Origin: an uncultured Hyphomicrobiaceae bacterium
GTDB lineage: Bacteria; Pseudomonadota; Alphaproteobacteria; Rhizobiales; CAMYJA01
Assembly: GCA_947258705.1 (NCBI GenBank)
Contig: CAMYJA010000007.1
Span: 208,424-272,423 of the forward strand
Length of the DNA: 64,000 bases
Direction: 5' to 3'
How positions within the stretch are numbered: the first letter of the stretch is position 1; every line of letters starts with the position of its first letter. Positions 56,597-64,000 of the stretch are shown here, piece by piece. The notes under the pieces were generated by a model. It saw nothing but the letters and a program-made list of their open reading frames with translations. It had not been told where the DNA came from and did not search any database. The translations under genes and the position numbers were made by a program.

Positions 56597-57445
56597 CTGA
56601 AAATTCGGGCGACATATCCGGCATTATTTGCGCTAGTGACCGCTGCGTGCCAGCAGACGGGCGTCACTCCGGCGGCTTTCGACGGCACCGCGTCATCCGG
56701 CGGCCTGGCTTCCGTGAGCCCGCAATATGGCAAGGGCGGCAACATTGCCTCGCTCAGCTCCGTCATCAAGAACAATCCCAATGACGCCGGCGCGCTGAAT
56801 TTGCGCGGCACCGCCTATGGCCGCACCAGATCCTATAAAAAGGCGCTCAAGGATTTCGACCGGGCCATCGAGATCAATCCGGACTATTACCAGGCGATCG
56901 CCAACCGCGCCCTCATCCATGTGAAAATGAAGCGTTTCGACAGGGCCCTGGCCGATTACAACCGGACCCTGACCCTCAGAAAAAATTACAATATCGCCTA
57001 TATCGGCCGGGGCAATCTTCACGCCATTCAGAAAAACTACCACCTCGCCATTGCCGATTTCTCCCGCGCCATCGAGCTTAAGAACGAAGATCCGATCGCA
57101 TGGTTCAGCCGCGGCAAGGCCTACCAGACGCTCGGACAGCATGCGCGGGCCGTGCAGGATTTCGACCTGGCGATCAGCCTGAAACCGATTTCGTCGGAGC
57201 CTTATTTCCGCCGCGGCATCAGCCGGATGAAACTCGGAAAACTTGTCGAGGCTTATGATGATTTCTTCGTCGCCGGCAAGCGCAACGAAAAACATTACGC
57301 CGCCTGGACCTATCGCGGGCTCGCCGCGGAGCGCATGGGCGACAAGAAGAAAGCCGCCCGGGCTTTCAGGCGCGCCCTTTCCATCAATTCCTCATACAAG
57401 CCGGCGGTCGATGGGCTGCGCCGCGTCGGATCGGATTCGGTCTGA
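56597..57445 (+). CDS. TPR-repeat lipoprotein-like protein
   Basis: A 282-residue protein with tandem tetratricopeptide repeats (NPNDAGALNLRGTAYGRTRSYKKALKDFDRAIEINPDYYQAIANRALIHVKMKRFDRALADYNR and four more) spanning residues ~50-260. TPRs bind partner proteins. The frame has no ATG near its start. A CTG at 56597, eight bases after AAGGGG, gives LKIRATYPALFALVTAACQQ, a short signal peptide ending near an Ala-Ala-Cys lipobox-like site. The first standard start is GTG at 56636, after most of the signal. I favour the CTG; the mature part is probably periplasmic. Confidence 0.72.
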   Translation: MKIRATYPALFALVTAACQQTGVTPAAFDGTASSGGLASVSPQYGKGGNIASLSSVIKNNPNDAGALNLRGTAYGRTRSYKKALKDFDRAIEINPDYYQAIANRALIHVKMKRFDRALADYNRTLTLRKNYNIAYIGRGNLHAIQKNYHLAIADFSRAIELKNEDPIAWFSRGKAYQTLGQHARAVQDFDLAISLKPISSEPYFRRGISRMKLGKLVEAYDDFFVAGKRNEKHYAAWTYRGLAAERMGDKKKAARAFRRALSINSSYKPAVDGLRRVGSDSV

Positions 57446-57679
57446 GACGAAATTCCCCTAATTCTCGAATTATATGAGCCCTCATATGAGGCCTCATATG
57501 AGGCCTCGGTTTGGCCGTCATTTCTGCCAGAACAGCTGCATTGCAGAGATAGCCGCCGTCGTCTTTAAGGTAGTATTGCTCGAACAAAGCCTGCGAGCTT
57601 TTGTCCGCAGGGCAGGTAAACGCAGACAAATGCAATTGGTCCAGTGGCCGAGCGGGGAATCGACAGGACACAGCCGATT

Positions 57680-57761
57680 GGAACAACGCGCGTGGCCAGA
57701 TGCACCTCGACTTCACGTAAACCCGCAGAATATCTTCGTCAGAATAACGCTTGCGAGCCAT
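57680..57761 (-). pseudogene. Decayed IS3-family orfA (transposase) 5' fragment
   Basis: Minus-strand translation begins MARKRYSDEDILR, the typical start of IS3-family OrfA. After a frameshift it continues in another frame as LREVEVHLATR, which matches the expected LLREIEVHLA segment. The homology then stops. It is therefore a broken transposase remnant of about 25 codons. The plus-strand sequence just left (57475-57510) carries a doubled palindrome CCTCATATGAGG. Confidence 0.65.
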
Positions 57762-57840
57762 GAGACTTCTCCCTCAATATTGCAGAGTTAAGCAAATTTA
57801 CCGGTTCATTTAGGGGGGGTGGGGGAAGGACAAAGGCGTA

Positions 57841-57890
57841 CTGTACAATTACGGCGTGCACTGTACAATTGCGACGTGTGCTGTACAATT
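57841..57890 (+). promoter_or_regulatory. Three CTGTACAATT iterons at 20-bp spacing
   Basis: The decamer CTGTACAATT occurs identically at 57841, 57861 and 57881, exactly two helical turns apart. The 10-base spacers differ. Each contains the palindrome TGTACA. The cluster lies 120-170 bases upstream of the hybrid kinase gene and 80 bases from the IS3 remnant. A cooperatively bound regulator is likely; alternatively it is an end structure of the lost IS. Confidence 0.75.
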
Positions 57891-58008
57891 ATCATGTATG
57901 GCGTTGGAACTCATATAATAATTCACAGTAGAAAGTAATACACAGCTTAATGTCACGCAATTGACGTTCGCTAGTGACTTTTGGCCATTCTGCTTATTAC
58001 AATATGGA

Positions 58009-60678
58009 ATGTTTCTAGAACTCGCAGATGTTGCCACACACCTTATAGCGCTCAGTCTGATTCAGGGACTCATCGCCTGGCGATGGTCTGGTACGCTCAT
58101 TGGTCAGGTTCTGTCGGGACTTCTGTTTGGCATTATTTGCGTGTCGGGCATGTCGAATCCGATCGAAATTGCGGCCGGCACGCTTTTCGTCAGCTGCACA
58201 ATTATCTTGAGTATGGCCGGTTTGTTTGGCGGCCCCCTGGTCGCAGGTATCGCTATAACCACGGCGATTGGATACAGCACATGGCTTGGTGGCAGCAGTA
58301 TGCCATTGGGCATTGCTTCTATGATCACATCGACGCTTCTTGGTCTTGCTTTTCATTATTCCGACCTGGCGATGGCGGCCATGAAAGATATCGCCATTCC
58401 CATGGTCATCATATTCACGCCGGCCACCGTCCTGTTGGGCATCTTGTTGAAGTCGTTTGAGGAGCAGGTCCGAACGAAAAATGCGCTCATAGCCAGCGAT
58501 CAACGCCTCCGAATGTTCGCGAAAACCTTCCAGGCCAGTCCGACGCCATCCTCTATCTGCCGGCTTAACGAAGGCAGCTTCTACGACGTCAATGAAGCGT
58601 GGATGTCGGCCACGGGATATACGCGAGAGGAGGCCCTGGGACATAGCGCGCTCGAGCTCGGAATATGGGGCGATCCGGACAGGCAGGAGCAATTCGTCGA
58701 ATTGCTCAAGAATGACGGAACCGTCAGTAATTTCGAAACCAAATTCAGGAACAAGAAGGGAGAGGAACGCGACTTCCTCGTCTCCGTGGAACGCGTGGAT
58801 TTTGGCCACGAGCCGATGTTGTTTTCTGTCTCTCATGACATCACAGCGCTCAAAAACTCAGAAATTATGAATCTCAGGCTCGCACGCATCGTCGAGGATT
58901 CGATAAACGAAGTGTATGTGTTCGATGCCGAGACACTGGAGTTCATGCAGGTGAATGCGAGCGCCTGCGAAAATCTTGGCTACACTCAAGAGGAATTGCT
59001 CGGTCTGACGCCCCTCGACCTGAAACCAGAATATTCACATGACAAATTTTTTGAACTGATCGCGCCCCTCAGGAGTGGAGAGAAAGACCGAATACAGTTT
59101 AAGACCGTTCACATCGAAGACATCACCTTGCGCAAGATGGCTGAGGAAGCCCTCAGAGAGAGCGAAAATCAACTCCGTGAAATTCTCGAGAACAGTCCGG
59201 TCGGCGTTGCAGTCGTCACTCATTCTAATGATGATGGCCGCCCGACCGGCAACCGGTTGTTCGTCAATAGCAGCCTCATGCGGATGTTCGGCGCTTCATC
59301 CCGAGGACAATTGTTGAAAGCGGATATTTCGGAAAGTTGGGTTGATCGCGATCAACTCAATACAGTCGAAAAAATTATGAGCCGCCGCGGGGAACTGGTT
59401 GATTTTGAGGTATTGAGACGCCGTATGGACGGGACCGAATTTTGGGTTTCGATGAATTCGCGCCCAATCCTTTTCAATGGCACGGACTGTAGTATGGTCT
59501 GGCATTTCGACATGACCAAACGCAAAAAGGCCGAGGAGCAGCTGCGCCAGGCCCAGAAGATGGAAGCTATTGGTCAACTTACAGGCGGAATTGCCCACGA
59601 TTTTAACAACCTGCTTGCGGTAATTCTCGGTAATATTCAGCTTCTGGAAAAATCGATCGGAGGGGATGAACGGGGCCGGCAGCAGCTGCGTTTTGCCGCG
59701 GATGCCGCCAGGCGCGGTTCTCAACTGGTTGAGCGGATGCTTGCCTTTTCCCGTAAGCAGAAGCTGGATTTGAAAATCATCGATGCCGACGATCTCCTCA
59801 TCAACATCCGGGGTATGCTGTCACGCACGCTGGGGGAAAGGATCAAATTCAGGATAACAGGCAACAAAAATCTCTGGTTGACCAAGGTGGATCCCAGTCA
59901 GCTCGAACTTGCGGTCCTGAATCTGACCATCAACGCTCGAGATGCCATGCCCGAGGGAGGGATGCTGACAATTGATACGGAGAACGTCCATCTGGACGAA
60001 GACAGTCACTCCGTTGATTCCGAACTGTCGGCCGGAGATTACGTATCGATCACGGTCACCGACACAGGCAAGGGAATTCCCGCAGATATACTTGGCCAGG
60101 TTATCGAGCCTTTTTTCACCACTAAAGGCATCGGCCAGGGCAGCGGGCTTGGACTGAGCATGGTCTATGGTTTTGCCAGGCAATCCGGTGGCGGAGTCGA
60201 AGTCGTTAGTGAGATCGGCCAGGGAACGATGGTCAAGCTTTATCTTCCTCGTAACGCCGCGAAGAAAGCAGATGCCCTGACAGTTGTTGCCAATGCCGGA
60301 AATCTCGTTGGCGGCAGCGAAAAAATCCTCGTTGTCGAGGATGACCCTGCGGTTTGCAGGGTCGCGGTGTCCTTGCTCGAAGAGCTTGGATATCGGGTTT
60401 TGAAGGCAAACGACGGCCCCTCTGCGATACAGGTGCTCAAGGACGAGCAGGTGGACCTACTTTTTAGCGACATCATTATGCCGGGCGGCCTGAGAGGCGA
60501 TGAACTCGCCACGCTTGCCGTCAAGAGCTACCCCGAGCTCAAGGTGCTGCACTGCAGCGGTTATGGTCTGCCCAGGAATTTGCATGACGGCATCGCAATA
60601 CCGGAACATGCCATGCTTAAAAAACCTTACCAAATCGAGGATCTGGCCACTTCTGTACGACAGGCATTGGACGCTTGA
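58009..60678 (+). CDS. hybrid sensor histidine kinase with LytS-type 5TM sensor, PAS domains and receiver
   Basis: An 889-residue membrane kinase. Residues ~1-150 form a five-helix 5TMR-LYT sensor (SGLLFGIICVSGMSNPIEIA, AGLFGGPLVAGIAI). Three PAS segments follow (from about residues 165, 290 and 400). The second is cut short: GEKDRIQFKTVH runs directly into IEDITLRK, lacking about 25 core residues. The H box GGIAHDFNNLL puts the phospho-acceptor His at 530, with the ATPase boxes after it. A C-terminal receiver has Asp821 in LFSDIIMPGG. There is no output domain, so it probably phosphorylates a separate regulator. The start is uncertain: ATG 58009 or TTG 57961. Confidence 0.88.
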   Translation: MFLELADVATHLIALSLIQGLIAWRWSGTLIGQVLSGLLFGIICVSGMSNPIEIAAGTLFVSCTIILSMAGLFGGPLVAGIAITTAIGYSTWLGGSSMPLGIASMITSTLLGLAFHYSDLAMAAMKDIAIPMVIIFTPATVLLGILLKSFEEQVRTKNALIASDQRLRMFAKTFQASPTPSSICRLNEGSFYDVNEAWMSATGYTREEALGHSALELGIWGDPDRQEQFVELLKNDGTVSNFETKFRNKKGEERDFLVSVERVDFGHEPMLFSVSHDITALKNSEIMNLRLARIVEDSINEVYVFDAETLEFMQVNASACENLGYTQEELLGLTPLDLKPEYSHDKFFELIAPLRSGEKDRIQFKTVHIEDITLRKMAEEALRESENQLREILENSPVGVAVVTHSNDDGRPTGNRLFVNSSLMRMFGASSRGQLLKADISESWVDRDQLNTVEKIMSRRGELVDFEVLRRRMDGTEFWVSMNSRPILFNGTDCSMVWHFDMTKRKKAEEQLRQAQKMEAIGQLTGGIAHDFNNLLAVILGNIQLLEKSIGGDERGRQQLRFAADAARRGSQLVERMLAFSRKQKLDLKIIDADDLLINIRGMLSRTLGERIKFRITGNKNLWLTKVDPSQLELAVLNLTINARDAMPEGGMLTIDTENVHLDEDSHSVDSELSAGDYVSITVTDTGKGIPADILGQVIEPFFTTKGIGQGSGLGLSMVYGFARQSGGGVEVVSEIGQGTMVKLYLPRNAAKKADALTVVANAGNLVGGSEKILVVEDDPAVCRVAVSLLEELGYRVLKANDGPSAIQVLKDEQVDLLFSDIIMPGGLRGDELATLAVKSYPELKVLHCSGYGLPRNLHDGIAIPEHAMLKKPYQIEDLATSVRQALDA

Positions 60679-60931
60679 TTTGGCGCTGACGGATCTGAAA
60701 TCGATCTTTCGCGCCCCCCTCCGAATGACCGGTCTGATCTGAGCAATCCATTTTTAAAAAAAATCCGCCGGATCCCGATATTGTCGCTTCAGCCGATGCG
60801 GATGGTTGACCGGAACACAATATCTATGGCGTCCTCTGGGCACGCACCTGTGGACCATCTCCATAACCAGTGCGGGCGCCTCTCCGAAACACTCACAGAA
60901 CCTCACGGTCTTTGGTGAACGTGCGTCGCGA

Positions 60932-62311
60932 TCAATCTCGGCGATCCACTGGTAGAAGGATTGAGACTGTCGTGCCGCCGTCAGCTGAAGTCGTCACATC
61001 GACATACCCGTTGGCGTTTTCAGCGAAGTCCTTGACCATGCTGAGACCGGAGCCGGTATCGGAACTTCTGTTTTTGGCGGTGACAGGTGTATCGAGGGCG
61101 GAATCCTCTTGGTTCGGGAGCACGTCGCCGCCGGAAACCGTAACCTGTATCATCACGTGTTCATCGAAATTTGTAGATTCCATGGAGCGATTGCTTACTG
61201 TCGAGTCGGGCGGCCTGACCGACACCTTGATCTCGCCGCCCCCCGGCATCGCATCGCGAGTGTTCAGCACCAGATTCAAGAGAGCGTTTTCGAACTCTCC
61301 AACGTCGATATGGACGAAAGCCTCAGGTGATTGCAGATCAAGATTGATGCGATACGCCCTGCCCAGGAGCCGCGTTAAAAATTTACCCATCCGTGAGACC
61401 ACTTCCACACATGGTTCCGTCGTCACAGAGGCAATTCGAGGCCGGGAAAACGTCAGCAGACAGTCGGTCAACTCTTTGCCCACCTGAACCGCTTCCATTG
61501 CATCATTAAGTGCATTGCCCGCCTTGTCGTCCAATTTATCAACCGAAGCGAGCCTTAAGACCTCAAGGTTGGAGTTAACTGCTGTCAGCGTGTTGTTGAA
61601 GTCGTGAGCCATGCTTCCGGCGAGCTCACGCAAGAGCTCCAATTTCTGTTGCTGCTTTGAGTTCCCTTCTGCCGCCAACAGTTCGGTAACACGCAGGCCA
61701 AGTGTCAAGATCTGGCCATCATCCAAAATAAAGTCTGTTATACCCGTCCTTTGATTGTCATTGTGTCGGAAGATCAGGCTATTTGCCGGATTGTTGCGGC
61801 GATCGAGTCGTTGCGCAATCCAGTCTTCTGTGTCCTGGGCGGAGCTACCGATCCCATTCGCTTTGGCAAAAGCACGCACGATGTCCTCGTACCGGATACC
61901 CGGTTTCACGGAAACACCTGCCGATTCATAGATACGGCCGCATTCCCGATTGCAAAAGACGAGATGATCCTCAGAATCGAAAAGTGCAATTTCGACCGGT
62001 GTGGAATTCAGTGCGGTTGCCAGCCGGGTCTCGACTTTACTCCGTGTACTGATCACATAGGTAAGAATACAAACGCCGATGACAAAGCCCAGACCGACCA
62101 CACCATAAAGTATTTCATCAGCGCTTAATGACAATTGCGGTGGCCAGATAACTTTGGATGAAAATCGATTATAAAACTCATGGAATATAAACAATCCAAT
62201 TATAGCAACAAGTGTTAGCACCGCCCATTGCCTTATTCTTAACAATATCAATAGACAGATAAAGAATCCAGTTACAATAAGGATTGATATTATGTATAAT
62301 GCTAAGTTCAT
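60932..62311 (-). CDS. membrane histidine kinase with degenerate ATP-binding region
   Basis: A 459-residue kinase with two N-terminal helices (residues ~5-28 and 35-50), another near residues 75-90, and a PAS-like domain (LNSTPVEIALFDSEDHLVFCN, residues ~105-215). The H box GSMAHDFNNTL puts the His at 236; N box NLVLNTRDAMPGGGE is good. The G1 region, where DxGxG is expected, reads VTVSGGDVLPNQ, and the F box (PFFTTK) is lost; G2 DTGSGLSMV is kept. ATP binding may be impaired. The frame starts earlier at 62338; the ATG at 62311 is favoured. Divergent from the FixJ-type gene. Confidence 0.83.
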   Translation of the reverse strand: MNLALYIISILIVTGFFICLLILLRIRQWAVLTLVAIIGLFIFHEFYNRFSSKVIWPPQLSLSADEILYGVVGLGFVIGVCILTYVISTRSKVETRLATALNSTPVEIALFDSEDHLVFCNRECGRIYESAGVSVKPGIRYEDIVRAFAKANGIGSSAQDTEDWIAQRLDRRNNPANSLIFRHNDNQRTGITDFILDDGQILTLGLRVTELLAAEGNSKQQQKLELLRELAGSMAHDFNNTLTAVNSNLEVLRLASVDKLDDKAGNALNDAMEAVQVGKELTDCLLTFSRPRIASVTTEPCVEVVSRMGKFLTRLLGRAYRINLDLQSPEAFVHIDVGEFENALLNLVLNTRDAMPGGGEIKVSVRPPDSTVSNRSMESTNFDEHVMIQVTVSGGDVLPNQEDSALDTPVTAKNRSSDTGSGLSMVKDFAENANGYVDVTTSADGGTTVSILLPVDRRD

Positions 62312-62538
62312 CCAGTATTTTACTAATTGAGTATACAAACTAAGTGGCTTTAAATCTCTATGAAAACGGCAAGTTTCGAAAATTCCATTTTGATGCGACT
62401 AAGAATTATTCTAGACTAATTGTCGACGTTTTTGAAATACACACAGGTTGTAGGAGGTCGCATAGGACAGTCAGAAGTTGAATCGTTCCAATCATGAAGC
62501 GAATAATAAAAATGTGAAACTTTTTTGGGCGAGCAGAA

Positions 62539-63171
62539 ATGATGACGGCGGAAAATCAAAATTACGAGGTCTGTGTTGTTGAAGACGATCCCCTTGTCAG
62601 CAAGGGGCTAACCTCGTTGCTCGAACAAAAGGGATTTTCGGTTCAGTCATTCGCGACAGGTCATCAGATTCAAAACGAAACTTCGAGTTTGACCTGTTGC
62701 TGCGTCCTTCTCGACATCAACCTCCCGGATATCCATGGGCTCGATGTCCTGCGCAAGCTCAGATCCTGCCGCCCGGACATAAATGTCATAATGATCACCG
62801 GTCAGGCAGACATTCCGACTGCCGTCAAAGCCATGCAGCATGGCGCCCTGGATTTTATCGAAAAGCCGCCAACAGCCGATAGGCTGATAGAAGCGATTGA
62901 CCGCTCGCTGCAATTAAGTAAACAGGAAATCCAAAATCAACCTGGAGACAATGGCGAACTTCGCCCGCCACTCGACAAGCTCACAACAAGAGAGCTTGAG
63001 GTGCTCGTGCAGCTCGTAAAAGGCCATCAACATAAAATGATCGCCCACGAGCTTGGTATTAGCCACAGAACCGTCGAGGTCCATCGAGCACGAATCATGA
63101 AGCGTTGCGGCGCAAATTCTTTCGCTGAACTCATAAGAATAGCCGTCCTCTCCGGTCTCCAAATCGAATAG
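62539..63171 (+). CDS. FixJ/NarL-type response regulator (LuxR family)
   Basis: A 210-residue regulator. Residues 1-120 are the receiver with Asp59 in LLDINLPD, the conserved Thr in MITGQAD and Lys in FIEKPPT. Residues ~145-205 are a LuxR-type helix-turn-helix (LTTRELEVLVQLVKGHQHKMIAHELGISHRTVEVHRARIMKR). The order and linker fit FixJ. The divergent kinase 230 bases away and the hybrid kinase 2 kb upstream are candidate partners. The start is MMTAENQ at 62539. Confidence 0.9.
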   Translation: MMTAENQNYEVCVVEDDPLVSKGLTSLLEQKGFSVQSFATGHQIQNETSSLTCCCVLLDINLPDIHGLDVLRKLRSCRPDINVIMITGQADIPTAVKAMQHGALDFIEKPPTADRLIEAIDRSLQLSKQEIQNQPGDNGELRPPLDKLTTRELEVLVQLVKGHQHKMIAHELGISHRTVEVHRARIMKRCGANSFAELIRIAVLSGLQIE

Positions 63172-63308
63172 CCAAATCGAAAAATACTGAGACCAGTTAT
63201 AGCGGCTACATGGATTCCCTTAAGTGCTATCCCCTAATGGTTTAATGACATAACTGCATCCCTTAAGGACTATCCCCAACTAGCGGCGCTTTAACCAAAT
63301 CGAATAGC
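63160..63308. repeat. Direct repeats between FixJ-type gene and small protein gene
   Basis: TCCCTTAAGTGCTATCCCC (from 63216) and TCCCTTAAGGACTATCCCC (from 63259) are direct repeats 43 bases apart, differing at two positions. A second pair, CAAATCGAATAGC, flanks them at 63160 and 63296. They lie downstream of the regulator gene and upstream of the 63394 gene, in a good position to be regulator-binding sites. Confidence 0.6.
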
Positions 63309-63393
63309 TTTGAATCATAGCTGGCGCACGCCGGTGCGTTAGTGGGACAGTTTGCCGGATATCCAAACGCCGACGGGCGGGTATAGAGGGGCT

Positions 63394-63648
63394 GTGAAAA
63401 AAATGATCGAAGCTAAAGACTATATTGATAGTTGCACCGACAAAGACAGCTTACGAAAAACGGACAAAGACATCGTACGGAAAGCAGATAAGGACATCGT
63501 GCGAAAAGCGCTCGAATTGGCTATTGATCTCCGCTATCTCGTGGCCGACGGTACACTTAACGATCCGAAATTTGCGATTAGCCTTGCATTCGTGCTCGAG
63601 CAATATGCTGAAGCGGAGCGCGGTAACACCGGTAACCAGCTCCCCTGA
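63394..63648 (+). CDS. hypothetical small protein with internal tandem repeat
   Basis: An 84-residue protein, MKKMIEAKDYIDSC (GTG start at 63394, after AGAGGGGCT, or ATG at 63403). The middle is a tandem repeat RKTDKDIVRKADKDIVRKAL, two copies of an 8-residue Lys/Asp unit encoded by two near-identical 24-base blocks. The C-terminal part is helical (LELAIDLRYLVADGTLND). No family recognised. The frame upstream to 63352 is open but has no good start. Confidence 0.5.
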   Translation: MKKMIEAKDYIDSCTDKDSLRKTDKDIVRKADKDIVRKALELAIDLRYLVADGTLNDPKFAISLAFVLEQYAEAERGNTGNQLP

Positions 63649-63798
63649 AGTGTCGACGTTTTCGTAAGGATCTATTGTGCTCTTGAAGGAGACGGTGTTC
63701 CTATTTAGCGATCAAGAGACAGATTAGGGTATTCTACGAAGTGTAACCTTGACTCATTCAATCCCTGAGGATCAAACGGCCATTGTAAAGCCCCTTTG

Positions 63799-63909
63799 TT
63801 ATGGGCCATTTCTTGAAAGAGTTTCAGGTGCCGGAGGACGCATGTTAAGCGCCTGATGCGGACGGATGTGATTGTACTGTCTGAGCGGAATGGCAGCCGA
63901 TCTCAAAAT
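63799..63909 (-). pseudogene. Transposase C-terminal fragment (IS3/IS481-type)
   Basis: Minus-strand translation gives ILRSAAIPLRQYNHIRPHQALNMRPPAPE, then TLSRNGP and a stop at 63799. YNHIRPHQAL..RPP is the C-terminal signature of the IS3/IS481 DDE transposase (rve_3). A stop codon lies immediately upstream in frame, so only about 36 codons remain. It is a relic. The rest of the window end (63910-64000) has nothing I recognise. Confidence 0.75.
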
Positions 63910-64000
63910 TTAGACGTCAAGCGCTGATCGCGCAGAATTTCACCTTTGCCTGTTTCGCAGACTAATGCGTGGATCGCGTCTCTTCCTGTCATTCAATACA

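Noticed and set aside
57841-57890. The spaced decamers as a CRISPR array or a replication origin
   Set aside because: Repeat and spacer of 10 bp each are far too short for CRISPR, and there is no rep, cas or DnaA-box context.

Overview
The window is a moderately GC-rich chromosomal stretch of an alphaproteobacterium. Several features point there. A purB / DUF1476 / purC-purS-purQ-purL / bolA / grxD block contains the ATP-synthase zeta-inhibitor family (DUF1476), which is an alphaproteobacterial marker. There is a split three-gene transhydrogenase (pntAA-pntAB-pntB) next to a tiny aa3-oxidase subunit IV gene. RecA and S4 have alphaproteobacterial-type N-termini, and DUF3775 and DUF465 proteins and REP-like palindromes typical of Hyphomicrobiales-type genomes are present. 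I cannot name the genus. No rRNA, tRNA or CRISPR array was recognised.

Layout. 0-10.3 kb: end of an S58 peptidase, de novo purine synthesis (purB, purC, purS, purQ, purL), Fe-S/redox genes (bolA, grxD), a PqiA-like membrane protein, a di-haem peroxidase and rpsD. 10.6-21.9 kb: tRNA methyltransferase trmJ, icd, a cyclic-nucleotide-gated K+ channel, alaS, recA (with a visible promoter and terminator), a VWA protein and small envelope proteins. 22-28.5 kb: a more accessory stretch with a CelD-like acyltransferase behind a sigma-54 promoter motif, a methyltransferase, and a 3.4-kb segment (orphan kinase, LysR regulator, peroxiredoxin) bracketed by two direct copies of a ~160-bp repeat, followed by an SRPBCC-ArsR operon with a candidate operator. 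28.8-44.9 kb: L,D-transpeptidase, NtrC-type regulator, oligoendopeptidase F, transhydrogenase operon, alpha/beta hydrolase, MscS channel, CaiB/BaiF CoA-transferase, secreted beta-propeller-like protein and a class V aminotransferase. 45-53.5 kb: YciI-like protein, a perfect heptanucleotide repeat tract, an unusual class II aldolase fused to a Dabb domain, small conserved proteins, and a large MscS-type channel translationally coupled to a ZntB/CorA transporter. 54-57.4 kb: purE-purK with a strong promoter and structured leader but no ordinary start codon for purE, then rpsU and a TPR lipoprotein. 57.7-64 kb: a sensory island (LytS-type hybrid kinase, a second kinase with a degenerate ATP-binding region, a FixJ-type regulator, a small repeat-containing protein) lying between decayed IS3-type transposase fragments and preceded by three decamers at exact 20-bp spacing.

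How it fits together: the core is housekeeping (purine pathway split over two loci, translation, recombination, NADPH supply by Icd and Pnt). Accessory blocks deal with signalling, envelope/osmotic stress and peroxide or xenobiotic stress. The most unusual pieces are the bracketed signalling island at 57.7-63.9 kb, the aldolase-Dabb fusion beside the heptamer tract, the MscS-ZntB pair, and the purE start. No wholly new defence or mobile system is convincingly visible.
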